From the NCBI GenBank assembly GCA_023408075.1, contig JAEYKW010000015.1, forward strand, positions 186,001 to 250,000: 64,000 nt of DNA, written 5' to 3'. Positions 8,069 through 15,554 of this stretch are shown in pieces (position 1 is the stretch's first letter; every line of letters starts with the position of its first letter). The stretch comes from Bacillota bacterium. GTDB taxonomy: Bacteria; Bacillota; Clostridia; Christensenellales; SZUA-584. Both the position numbers and the translations under genes were made by a program. The notes below the pieces were generated by a model, which saw only the letters and a list, made by a program, of their open reading frames with translations, had not been told where the DNA came from and searched no databases.

Positions 8069-8074
8069 TCAAAA

Positions 8075-8158
8075 TCGAAGAACATCAAGGTGGTGAATTT
8101 GCGTATGGTGGTGACGAAGTTTTTGGATCATTTACTTGATGCTTGCATTTGATATTTG
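8075..8158 (+). pseudogene. Decayed duplicate of the 3' end of the endonuclease/phosphatase gene
   Basis: TCGAAGAACATCAAGGTGGT and the following bases align with 5115-5200, the last 28 codons of the SH3b/phosphatase gene (TCGAAGAATATCAAGGTGGT...), to the terminal TTTGATATT. The SDH catalytic region is still recognisable but the frame is broken by stops. There is no start or ribosome site, so it is not expressed as protein. It shows that DNA from the neighbouring locus was copied here, next to the candidate att remnant. Confidence 0.7.
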
Positions 8159-8259
8159 TAAGACACTCTATCTGATCTAATTCACAATAGATGCAGTCTT
8201 TGAATTAGAGCAAAACTGCGGTATTCCAGTTGAGCTGTTTGCTTACAGAATGTGTTATA

Positions 8260-8664
8260 TTAATGTGGAAATAATAATCTTACAATAATTTCAACAACAT
8301 ATCCTGCAATTTCGCCAAGTTTTTTTACGAATGACTCCAAAAATGTATGAAACGACACCTTTCCAATTTTGTGTATATCTTCTCTAGTCTTGCTTCTGGT
8401 CTCAAGTATACCTATGACTCTCTCGCAATCTCTAAGCATCTTTTCTATTTCTTTATGGATGTCTTTCGCACTAAAAACATTCCCACATTTTGAACAATTG
8501 TATTTAGTTTCCCATATTAACCATGAACCATAACATCTTTCACAGTGAATATAATCAGTATATGGATCTATCAGAAGCTCACCACCACAATCCTTATGAT
8601 AAGATTTTTGCGACTTATCTCCACAAATTGTACATGCAGGGAATGGGACGGGAACAAGTGTCAT
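8260..8664 (-). CDS. Zinc-ribbon protein with a C-terminal helical module (GTPase cassette, gene 3)
   Basis: A 134-aa protein. The N-terminal 62 residues hold seven Cys, with CxxC pairs at 11/14, 41/44 and 57/60 plus Cys26, consistent with two zinc ribbons. The C-terminal half is predicted helical, with RVIGILETRSK (83-92), a VSF motif (103-105), KKLG (114-117) and a very hydrophobic end. The same pattern ILExR(S/T)K...SF...KLG occurs in the adjacent 93-aa protein, with ILE to SF spacing of 18 residues in both. AAAGGA precedes the ATG and the gene starts 5 nt after its neighbour. Function unknown. A nucleic-acid or ubiquitin-like binding role for the ribbon is possible but unproven. Confidence 0.78.
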   Translation of the reverse strand: MTLVPVPFPACTICGDKSQKSYHKDCGGELLIDPYTDYIHCERCYGSWLIWETKYNCSKCGNVFSAKDIHKEIEKMLRDCERVIGILETRSKTREDIHKIGKVSFHTFLESFVKKLGEIAGYVVEIIVRLLFPH

Positions 8665-8669
8665 AATGA

Positions 8670-8951
8670 TTATCCTTTTCTATAATTTCTTCTTGTACGC
8701 GCTTTTGCACGTCCTGCCTGCCAACCTTCTTTAGCAGCAAATTTAATATCAGAAAAAAAACCTATGACTTTTTCAAATATTAACCCCAATTTTTCGCAGA
8801 TGTCACGGATTTGTATTATTAGCCATGCCCTGAAAGAAGCTTCACTGATATGTTTCGTCTCCTTAATTGCTTTTGTACGGGCTTCCAATATATCAAAAAG
8901 CCGACCTAAGTCTGTTTGATCAGGATCACGTGATACTGCATTTGTATTCAT
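8670..8951 (-). CDS. Small helical protein (GTPase cassette, gene 2)
   Basis: A 93-aa protein with no family I recognise. It is mostly helical: LFDILEARTK (18-27), ISEASFRAW (35-43), and the amphipathic to hydrophobic run ICEKLGLIFEKVIGFF (51-66). A strongly basic tail (GRAKARTRRNYRKG) could bind nucleic acid or acidic lipid. The helical module matches the C-terminal half of the zinc-ribbon protein encoded next. Its start overlaps the GTPase stop by 4 nt (ATGA at 8948-8951), so translation is probably coupled and a fixed stoichiometry is likely. Confidence 0.75.
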   Translation of the reverse strand: MNTNAVSRDPDQTDLGRLFDILEARTKAIKETKHISEASFRAWLIIQIRDICEKLGLIFEKVIGFFSDIKFAAKEGWQAGRAKARTRRNYRKG

Positions 8952-9796
8952 GCTTGATCCCCTCCTTTTCTTCTTTTTTCAAGTTGGGATTTAATTAGCT
9001 GCAAATATCTTGGGTCTATGAATTCCATAGGGTCTGCAACATCTGCTACTTCCGGCAGTAACCATTGCCGCATAGAACCTGATGCTTTAACCATAGCTTT
9101 TAATAAAGTATCAAGATTAAACCGCCTTTTAGCAGAGTATGATACAACGTCTCCTTTCCATTTTGGGAGTATCTGATATATTTTTGATCTAACATAATTT
9201 TCAAAATCAATGATGTTTCGTTGTTGTTCTTCACTCGGAATATTAAAACTCATATTCCAGTCAGTTTCTCCCGGCGCAATGGTATCTGCCTTATTTATTG
9301 CAAACAGTAATTTATTAATAAAATCTTTACCAATAGTATCTTGTAGCATTAAAATCGTATTCTGCATTGGAGCCATAGCCCTATAATCTGCCTGTATCGT
9401 CCATATAGCTACATCAACAAAAGGGAGAACTTTCTTATAGGTTTCTAAATGTTTACGATCCGCAATAATATCTTCTCCCATGCCAGGCATATCCCAAACG
9501 CGTACATTTCCTTTTGACCCCAAATATTCAGAATAATCTCCGTATATCTCTTTCTCTTCTTTTGTACATGCCCTAACATGACTTATTTCTTGTCCTGCAT
9601 TGAAAAGAGCATTAAGTGTAGATGATTTTCCAACACCGCAAAATCCAATAAACGCCATTCTAGGATCTGGTTCATTTTCAATACGTTTAAACAATTCATT
9701 CTTAACGGATATAATATCTTCAGAACAATATCCATTCTGAGTAATTGACTTTTCAATTAAATTATTAATGGTTTGCTTTTTATTATTAAGTTTCAT
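8948..9796 (-). CDS. P-loop GTPase, HSR1/YfjP-like (GTPase cassette, gene 1)
   Basis: A 282-aa TRAFAC-class GTPase. G1 is GFCGVGKSS (51-59), a G2-like Thr lies in CTKE (77-80), G3 is DMPG (102-105), G4 is NKAD (168-171) and G5 is SAK (221-223), so it should bind and hydrolyse GTP. An N-terminal 45-residue helical extension precedes the G domain, and a C-terminal helical part ends in the basic segment KSQLEKRRKGG. It lacks transmembrane segments and the KH or OB domains of ribosome-assembly GTPases, so it is nearer to the HSR1/YfjP-like group often found in accessory islands. CGGAGG precedes the ATG. The cassette is AT-richer than the flanks and lies beside tRNA genes, which suggests acquisition by transfer. 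Confidence 0.85.
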   Translation of the reverse strand: MKLNNKKQTINNLIEKSITQNGYCSEDIISVKNELFKRIENEPDPRMAFIGFCGVGKSSTLNALFNAGQEISHVRACTKEEKEIYGDYSEYLGSKGNVRVWDMPGMGEDIIADRKHLETYKKVLPFVDVAIWTIQADYRAMAPMQNTILMLQDTIGKDFINKLLFAINKADTIAPGETDWNMSFNIPSEEQQRNIIDFENYVRSKIYQILPKWKGDVVSYSAKRRFNLDTLLKAMVKASGSMRQWLLPEVADVADPMEFIDPRYLQLIKSQLEKRRKGGDQA

Positions 9797-10009
9797 ATAA
9801 ATGCCTCCGACAATTTTTCTTACTAGATATTATATTATCACTATATGTAACCTTTTTCTATATATTTTTGTATTTATAACATTATTTATATCTAATTACT
9901 TCCTTCATATTCTTCCGAACAACCATCAAGAATAAAAAAACACCCTTGCAAGTGCTTGGGGTCCCCTCAAAGCCAAGGCTTTGCGGGAAGAAGGATGAGC
10001 AACAGATAC

Positions 10010-10040
10010 GAAAAAACCCCAATCTTTCGATTGAGGTTTT
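10010..10040 (-). terminator. Terminator of the tRNA-Met transcript
   Basis: Minus strand: CCTCAATC-GAAA-GATTGGGG then TTTTTT, starting 3 nt after the tRNA CCA end. Confidence 0.85.
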
Positions 10041-10043
10041 CTT

Positions 10044-10120
10044 TGGTAGCGGCGACGGGATTCGAACCTGTGACACCCCGGGTATGAACCGAGTGCTCTG
10101 GCCAACTGAGCTACGCCGCC
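10044..10120 (-). tRNA. tRNA-Met (CAU), elongator
   Basis: A 77-nt cloverleaf with acceptor GGCGGCG paired to CGCCGCT, D arm GCTC..GAGC, anticodon arm CTCGG-TTCATAC-CCGGG giving CAU, T arm GG-TTCGAAT-CC and an encoded CCA. The body matches the usual Firmicute elongator tRNA-Met rather than tRNA-Ile2. The T stem has one A-C mismatch. Confidence 0.95.
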
Positions 10121-10166
10121 ATATACTGCACCCCAAAAGCCTCACGGCTTCCGGGGGCCCCATATA

Positions 10167-10200
10167 CATAACCCGACTGAATTCATCCAATCGGGTTATG
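10167..10200 (-). other. Long hairpin between the two tRNA genes
   Basis: CATAACCCGA and its complement TCGGGTTATG form a 10-bp stem 7 nt after the 3' end of tRNA-fMet. There is no T-run, so it may be a processing or stabilising structure rather than a terminator. Confidence 0.5.
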
Positions 10201-10206
10201 CTAAAT

Positions 10207-10283
<77 letters not shown>

Positions 10284-10369
10284 TCAATGAGCGCAAGAAG
10301 TATTCTATATCAAAACGCCCCTATAGTCAACCGTTTTTTATTGCGATTTTTGCGGCAGTTTTGCGAATG

Positions 10370-10861
10370 TCATTTCCGCTCTGCGGCGGTGCCGTTCTCA
10401 AAGGAGAGCGCCGCCAAATGATCGATCCCCTCAAACTCCCTCACGACGACGGACCTTATGCGCTGTCTGACCTCAAGAGCCGCATGCGTGATGCACATCT
10501 GCCGCTGTCCGCCTATGCTTTTGCAGTCGTCCTCAATCAGCACCTCCGGCCTCACCGCCTCCACGATATCCTTATAGGCTTCCCCTGCGCCGCGGTAATA
10601 CAGCGCATCGCCGGGCAGAGCGTACCGTTTCAGCAAATCCGCAATCACATTGACTTTGCGGCCTTTGCGCGATGTGCAATAGCAGATGCGCGCGCCCAGA
10701 GCGTGCCAGCGACGGATGACAGCCGCGCAATCACCTATCGGCACATAGTTCTTAAAGCTGAACAGAAACAGCTTCGATCTGGGCCGCAGTATCGTTCCTT
10801 CCGCGAATATCATGATCCGTATGCCGCTGTTTTGAGATTGCGAGAGCGAAACAAAAGCCAA
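10370..10861 (-). CDS. HAD-like protein lacking the nucleophile motif
   Basis: About 163 aa. The order of segments resembles a small HAD-superfamily phosphatase: MIFAEGTIL where a FDxDGT motif would be, then RICYCTSRKGRKV (motif II-like Thr/Ser), then VLIEDDCKSIGG (motif IV-like DD). The nucleophilic Asp of motif I is replaced by Ala-Glu, so catalysis of the classical kind is doubtful. The start is a TTG at 10861, chosen because CCGGAGGATTTCA stands directly before it. An ATG at 10885 overlaps the upstream stop as ATGA but has no ribosome site. It probably forms an operon with the C39-like protein. Confidence 0.6.
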   Translation of the reverse strand: MAFVSLSQSQNSGIRIMIFAEGTILRPRSKLFLFSFKNYVPIGDCAAVIRRWHALGARICYCTSRKGRKVNVIADLLKRYALPGDALYYRGAGEAYKDIVEAVRPEVLIEDDCKSIGGQRQMCITHAALEVRQRIRSVVVREFEGIDHLAALSFENGTAAERK

Positions 10862-10881
10862 TGAAATCCTCCGGCAGGCTG

Positions 10882-11496
10882 TCATTCAGGATAAAAATAC
10901 ACGATGCCCGTTTCATACGGCTTTTGCTGATGCCAGACCTGCTCGAACGGCAGCTCAAACTCCCTGCCGTATGTTGAGACGAAAATCGATTTTGTCTGTG
11001 CGTCGCAGCCCGTTATCCCCATCCAGTGCCAGTGAAAATCGCTGAGCTCCTTCGACGGGTTTCTCAGAATCAGCAGCGCGGGCATATAATTTTGCTCCAC
11101 CGCTTTTTGAATAAAGCCAAACGCATTGACCGTGTTAAGGCTGCGGTGCACGGTAAACGGAACGATATTGACGCCTATCTGCCGGGCAAACGCCGCCGTG
11201 CCGGACGCAAACTTTTCGGTGCTTTTAAGCCCCATCGGCCCGGGCTTCACAAACGGCCTCACTTTGACCATATGTTCCGCGAAATCGCGTTTCTGTGCAG
11301 GCAGCGCATAAGGGTACAGCGGCGCGCACGTGTCCGCAAAAGCCTGCGCCATATACATCGTGATCAGGGCGGCGGTCGTCGGCCCGCAGCCCGACACGCT
11401 GTGCCATGTATTCTCAAACCAGCGCTGATCCGCGCCGAAATAGACCGTATTGCCGTCAGATATCCGAACGGCTTGTAAGTTGATTGTCTGCTTCAT
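10882..11496 (-). CDS. C39-like cysteine peptidase family protein
   Basis: A 204-aa protein with the core of a papain-like C39 fold: SGCGPTTAALITMY (Cys37), HWHWMGITGCD (His155/157) and FVSTYGREFELPFEQVW, matching the usual Cys, His, Asp order with the Trp-containing end. No signal peptide, ABC domain or double-Gly substrate is nearby, so it may be a stand-alone intracellular cysteine hydrolase rather than a bacteriocin exporter. The start lies 41 nt inside the end of the upstream EamA transporter gene; no later Met gives a full domain. Confidence 0.72.
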   Translation of the reverse strand: MKQTINLQAVRISDGNTVYFGADQRWFENTWHSVSGCGPTTAALITMYMAQAFADTCAPLYPYALPAQKRDFAEHMVKVRPFVKPGPMGLKSTEKFASGTAAFARQIGVNIVPFTVHRSLNTVNAFGFIQKAVEQNYMPALLILRNPSKELSDFHWHWMGITGCDAQTKSIFVSTYGREFELPFEQVWHQQKPYETGIVYFYPE

Positions 11497-12454
11497 TGTC
11501 TTCCTCTTTGATGTCTTTCTTTTCCGTTTTCGTTTGATTTGCGTCCTGCTTGTTCACGATGAAAATGCCCGCAGCCACCAACGCCACGGCGGCAACCATC
11601 TCAGGCCCGATATGCTCCCCCGGCACGAACAGCACGGAAAGCACCGTGCCAATCAGCGGATTGGCGAACTTATACTGCTCCAGCAGCGTGGCGTTATGGT
11701 ATTTCAACAGCACGAACCACAGCGTGAACGCGAGGGCCGATATCGCCGCAAGATAGATCAGCAGCGCGATGGCGCCTGCGCCCATCTGCACGCCGCCGGG
11801 GCTGCCCGCATAGCCCGTGATGCCGAGCATCAGCCCGCCAATCAGAAACTGCCAGCCGCTTAACCGAACGACGTCGATCGTCCCGCCGTATTTTCTCATC
11901 AGCACCATTGTGAGCGCGATCAACACGCTGTGCAGCACGATAAACCCTTCGCCGAGCAGCGAGAACGTGAACACCGTGCCGGACAACGCCGAGAAGTTGA
12001 CCATCACGACGCCCGCAAAGCCGATCAACAATCCAACCGCCTTTTTCCAGCCGAGACGGTCATTCTTGGTCGTAAAGTGCGACATGACTGCGACGATAAA
12101 CGCGGACAGCGACGTCAGTACCGCGGTTTTCACGGCGGTGGTATGCCCAAGGCCGATATAATAGAGCACATACGCGCCGAACGTTTGCAGCAGCGCAATG
12201 AACACAATAAACGGCATCTCTTTGGCGCGCGGCCTGAGCTTCGTGCGCAGCTTGAGCTTTGCGAAAGCAAGTATGCCGATGCCTGCGAGGGTAAACCTTA
12301 AGCCCGCAAGCCATAGCTTTTGAAATTCGTTGGTGTCGCCGGTCAGCTGGTAGGTGAGCTTGAGGCTCGGGAAGGCACTGCCCCATAGCAGGCAGCAGAA
12401 CATGGCGGTTAACAGCATGACGCTCTTCTTCTCAAATATGCTGCGTGGATTCAT
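11456..12454 (-). CDS. EamA/DMT-family transporter
   Basis: A 332-aa inner-membrane protein with ten hydrophobic segments in two EamA repeats: the first begins MLLTAMFCCLLWGSAFPSLKL (about 12-35) and the second near GFIVLHSVLIALTMVLMRKYGG (about 165-185). The WGSxFP motif is typical of drug/metabolite exporters. The acidic and basic C-terminal tail (TKTEKKDIKEEDNEADNQ) is cytoplasmic and overlaps the next gene by 41 nt. Substrate is not predictable; amino acids or small metabolites are the usual ones. GGAGATGAACCG contains the ribosome site just before the ATG. Confidence 0.88.
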   Translation of the reverse strand: MNPRSIFEKKSVMLLTAMFCCLLWGSAFPSLKLTYQLTGDTNEFQKLWLAGLRFTLAGIGILAFAKLKLRTKLRPRAKEMPFIVFIALLQTFGAYVLYYIGLGHTTAVKTAVLTSLSAFIVAVMSHFTTKNDRLGWKKAVGLLIGFAGVVMVNFSALSGTVFTFSLLGEGFIVLHSVLIALTMVLMRKYGGTIDVVRLSGWQFLIGGLMLGITGYAGSPGGVQMGAGAIALLIYLAAISALAFTLWFVLLKYHNATLLEQYKFANPLIGTVLSVLFVPGEHIGPEMVAAVALVAAGIFIVNKQDANQTKTEKKDIKEEDNEADNQLTSRSDI

Positions 12455-12587
12455 CGGTTCATCTCCTTTGTTGCATCACCTATCATACCATAATACAAAG
12501 CGGCAGGAAAAGCACGTATGCTCACAAATGGTGAAAAATGTGGTATACTGCGAGACAGGCATTATTCATATCATTGGAGGAAACAGA

Positions 12588-13079
12588 ATGAGGAAAGTGA
12601 TCAACAAGCAGCCCAACGCCGTCGAATGCTTCGTCTGCGGGATCAAAAACGAAAAAGGCATACACGCCTTCTTCTATGAAACGGATTCGGGAGAGGTCGC
12701 GGCGGTTTTCACGCCTCACCGGCTGCATCAGAGCTATCCGGGCCGGATACACGGCGGTATCGCGGCGTGTATTCTCGACGAAACGATCGGACGCGCCATA
12801 CAGATCGGTCAGCCTGACATTTGGGGTGTGACTGTGGAATTAAACCTTACATACAAAAAACCGCTGCCTTACGAGTGCGAGCTCAAGGCGTTCGGGCGCA
12901 TCACGCAGGAGAACCGGCTCATGTTTGAAGGCGAGGGCGAAATTCTCACGCCGGACGGCGAGGTGGCCGTGACGGCCAAAGCCAAATACGTGAAAATGCG
13001 CATCGGACAGATATCCGAAGATTTTGATGAGCGAGACTGGAAGGTTCATCTCCACATCGACGATCCGATCGAGGTTTAA
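12588..13079 (+). CDS. PaaI-family hotdog-fold thioesterase
   Basis: A 163-aa hotdog protein. VECFVCGIKNEKGIHAFFYE is followed by the thioesterase core RIHGGIAACILDETIGRAI, where the HGG turn and the acidic residue at the start of the helix are the usual catalytic elements. Likely hydrolyses an acyl-CoA. TGGAGGAAACAG lies before the chosen ATG. A longer in-frame Met start at 12354 would run through the divergent EamA promoter and is rejected. TATACT at 12543-12548 is a plausible -10. Confidence 0.87.
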   Translation: MRKVINKQPNAVECFVCGIKNEKGIHAFFYETDSGEVAAVFTPHRLHQSYPGRIHGGIAACILDETIGRAIQIGQPDIWGVTVELNLTYKKPLPYECELKAFGRITQENRLMFEGEGEILTPDGEVAVTAKAKYVKMRIGQISEDFDERDWKVHLHIDDPIEV

Positions 13080-13091
13080 GGCTGCCAAACA

Positions 13092-13112
13092 CCATATCCC
13101 ATGCTCATGGGA
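13092..13112. repeat. ATCCCATG palindrome, family 2-like
   Basis: ATCCCATG-CT-CATGGGAT, the same arms as the hairpins at 16826 and 35823 but with a short loop. Confidence 0.5.
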
Positions 13113-13190
13113 TGGCTGCGCTGGGGCACCTGCTCGTACAGCTGCTCGCTTAAGCTCAATCGCTATCAGCATTGAATGAAAGAAGAAGAT

Positions 13191-13224
13191 AAAAAGTCCG
13201 GCTGCATCTTCAGACCGGACTTTT
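13191..13224. terminator. Bidirectional terminator between the thioesterase and NlpC/P60 genes
   Basis: AAAAAGTCCGG and CCGGACTTTT form an 8-bp G/C-rich stem flanked by A and T runs, so it can serve both converging genes. Confidence 0.82.
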
Positions 13225-13239
13225 GACTTAATCAGCGAT

Positions 13240-14262
13240 TTAGTTTCCCGTCCAGAGGCCGCCGAGCTCGCGGACGGTATCTTCTCCGACGATGCCGTCC
13301 ACCTTTAATTTGCGGTCTTTCTGGAATGCCTCCACCGCGCTTTGTGTTCTGGAGCCGAAGATACCGTCGGACTGTCCCGGAGAAAACGACACGAGCTGCA
13401 GCGCATCCTGAATATCGCGCACGTCGTCTCCGCGCATATAAGGAGAAGTCAGCTTGAGCAATCTGCCAACCCTGAATGAGCCCAGCGGGTTCTCATTGGG
13501 GTCGATCCCCCATGCCCCGTGCAGGGCCTCCACGGTTTTCGGCCCGACGATACCGTCTGCGCCGATACCTTTGCTCTTTTGGAAGCTCTTCACCGCCGTC
13601 TCCGTCCGAAGCCCGTATATTCCATCGATGGACCCCGGAGAGAACCCGTATTTGGCAAGCGCCTGCTGAACATCTTCCACATCCTCACCTTTCATATAAG
13701 GCTTTGTCACTTTTAGATACCGGCCTACCCAAAAATCAGCGCTGTCAGGAACATCCGGCGTCGGCACAGCGTTTGTATAATCAACATCCGCGAGCCTGCC
13801 CCAGTTGGTCCAGCGCTTTGATGTGGCAGGTGCGTTCAACTCCGAAACCACCACGCCGACATTCGTCCCGCCTGCTTCCACCACCTTGCCGCTTCCGATG
13901 TACATACCGATATGCCCGCTGCGCCATACGCACACGCCGGGCAACTCGGGTATGGAGCTTAGCATACCCGATTGGACGCATTTGGAAAACAGCGTATTGG
14001 CCGACTTGTCTCCGTAGCCTGGGGTCTGGCTTCGGTAGGCTTCTATAAGTAACCCCGAGCAATCCACGACGGTTCTGCCGAACCATTTTGCGCACTTCAC
14101 AACAAAATAGTCATAATCCCTTCCGGACCGCTTTTTACGCGCCCACTCCTCTGCCATCTCTTTTGTATACGTCTGTCCTTGTGCACCAAAAACATACCCC
14201 CATCCGCTGTTCTTTGCATTGATGACGAAACTCACGAGGTTATTCGCTTTGACCGCTGCCAT
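13240..14262 (-). CDS. NlpC/P60 peptidoglycan endopeptidase with two peptidoglycan-binding domains
   Basis: A 340-aa protein with an N-terminal NlpC/P60 domain (about 10-165; nucleophile Cys68 in VVDCSGL, His117 in RSGHIGMYIG) followed by two PG_binding_1 domains (about 186-250 and 265-335; repeated GxDVxDxQxAL and DGIxGxxTxxAVxxFQKxxxLxxDGIVG). There is no signal peptide, the pattern of phage endolysins released by a holin or of wall hydrolases leaving by another route. No phage genes adjoin it. It probably cleaves stem peptides. AAAGGAGAACG precedes the ATG. Confidence 0.9.
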   Translation of the reverse strand: MAAVKANNLVSFVINAKNSGWGYVFGAQGQTYTKEMAEEWARKKRSGRDYDYFVVKCAKWFGRTVVDCSGLLIEAYRSQTPGYGDKSANTLFSKCVQSGMLSSIPELPGVCVWRSGHIGMYIGSGKVVEAGGTNVGVVVSELNAPATSKRWTNWGRLADVDYTNAVPTPDVPDSADFWVGRYLKVTKPYMKGEDVEDVQQALAKYGFSPGSIDGIYGLRTETAVKSFQKSKGIGADGIVGPKTVEALHGAWGIDPNENPLGSFRVGRLLKLTSPYMRGDDVRDIQDALQLVSFSPGQSDGIFGSRTQSAVEAFQKDRKLKVDGIVGEDTVRELGGLWTGN

Positions 14263-14437
14263 TTTTCGTTCTCCTTTCTAAGCTGGACATATGGCCGATA
14301 ATACGGCCTGATAAATTTCTATGCTGAAAAAAAAGAGGCATTCCTAATAACAGACCGTGAATCCGCACTATCTTGACACGCCACGCATTTGCTATAGAAT
14401 AGTGCTCAAGCATAACTCGGCAAAAAACGGAGGACGC

Positions 14438-15424
14438 ATGAACCCGCGCTATAAAATCGGCATGAGAACGGTAAAAACGGTGGTTGCGGTGGGCATCTGC
14501 CTGCTCGCATTTCAGTTTCTTGTGCCCAAAAGCAGCATCAATGGCATACAGGCGGCACTCGCCGCCACCATCTGCATGAAATCGTCGCTGCAAAACACGC
14601 TGCGAACCGGCCTTGACCGTGCGGCGGGTACCGTTGTCGGGTCCGTAATGGGCGTGCTGTTTTTGCTGCTCAGCGGGCAGCTGCCCCTTGAGCTCATTTC
14701 CGCCATCGGCATATTGGGCGTACTGCTCATCATTTATCTGTGCAATGTCCTGAGGCTTCAGGCCAGCGTGACCATCAGCATCGTCGTCTTTTTAATCATA
14801 CTGATCGGCGAGCGCGATATGCCGCCCGTGTTTTACGGCCTTGCCCGTCTCGGCGAGACGGTTTTCGGCATTTTCGTCGCATACATGGTCAACCGCTTTC
14901 TGGACATACGCTACCTGAAAAAAAAGCTCATGACCGATCAAGCGCAAGACGAGCCTTGCGCCCACATACGCGAAGCAGCCGAGAGCGACACGGGCGCGGT
15001 CATGCAGCTATGGCTGCAGACCAATATCGCGTCGCACGCGTTCCTCCCCCAACTCTTCTGGCATAACCGTTACGACGCGGTCAGGCAGGCGGTGCAACAA
15101 TCGCAAACCGCCGTTTATGAAAACCGCGGCGCGATACAGGGCTTTATCAGCCTGTCATCCGAAGCCGAGATCGTTGCCGTCTGCGTATCGCCCGGCGCGC
15201 AACATAAGGGCATCGGCATCCGTCTCATCGACCATGCCAAGCAACTGTACCCGTGTCTTACTGTCAAATGCTTTAAACAAAACGAAACCGCCGTGAAATT
15301 TCTGATCAACCGCGGGTTTGTGCCCGCTTCCGAAAAGAAGGACGCCCTGACCGGGTACACGGAATACACGATGGAGTGGTCCGCCAAAAGCAACAAGACA
15401 TGCAAGATCGCAGAGCAGAAATAA
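14438..15424 (+). CDS. Fusion of a FUSC/aromatic-acid-exporter-like membrane domain with a GNAT acetyltransferase
   Basis: 328 aa. Residues 1-160 form a small membrane domain like the N-terminal part of aromatic acid exporter family proteins (ArAE_1/FUSC), with about five hydrophobic helices from TVKTVVAVGICLLAFQFL to ETVFGIFVAYMVNRF. After a short linker, residues 175-325 are a full GNAT domain with ICVSPGAQHKGIGIRLIDHAK-type acetyl-CoA loop (VCVSPGAQHKGIGIRL) and the end NETAVKFLINRGF. No stop or frameshift separates them. ACGGAGGACGC precedes the ATG. The fusion suggests acetylation coupled to a membrane carrier, but the partner activity is unknown. Confidence 0.82.
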   Translation: MNPRYKIGMRTVKTVVAVGICLLAFQFLVPKSSINGIQAALAATICMKSSLQNTLRTGLDRAAGTVVGSVMGVLFLLLSGQLPLELISAIGILGVLLIIYLCNVLRLQASVTISIVVFLIILIGERDMPPVFYGLARLGETVFGIFVAYMVNRFLDIRYLKKKLMTDQAQDEPCAHIREAAESDTGAVMQLWLQTNIASHAFLPQLFWHNRYDAVRQAVQQSQTAVYENRGAIQGFISLSSEAEIVAVCVSPGAQHKGIGIRLIDHAKQLYPCLTVKCFKQNETAVKFLINRGFVPASEKKDALTGYTEYTMEWSAKSNKTCKIAEQK

Positions 15425-15491
15425 GTTATTTTGCACCGGTCGCTTGTTTTCCGGAATGGACAGCCAATACATAAAAAACCGCTTCTTCAAT

Positions 15492-15520
15492 TTGATTATT
15501 TTGGTATCGCATGATATGAT
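15492..15520 (+). promoter_or_regulatory. Promoter of the MFS gene
   Basis: TTGATT, 17-nt spacer, TATGAT, 34 nt before the start codon. Confidence 0.6.
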
Positions 15521-15554
15521 AAATTTCGACTGACAGTAAAAAAGGCGGCTTACA

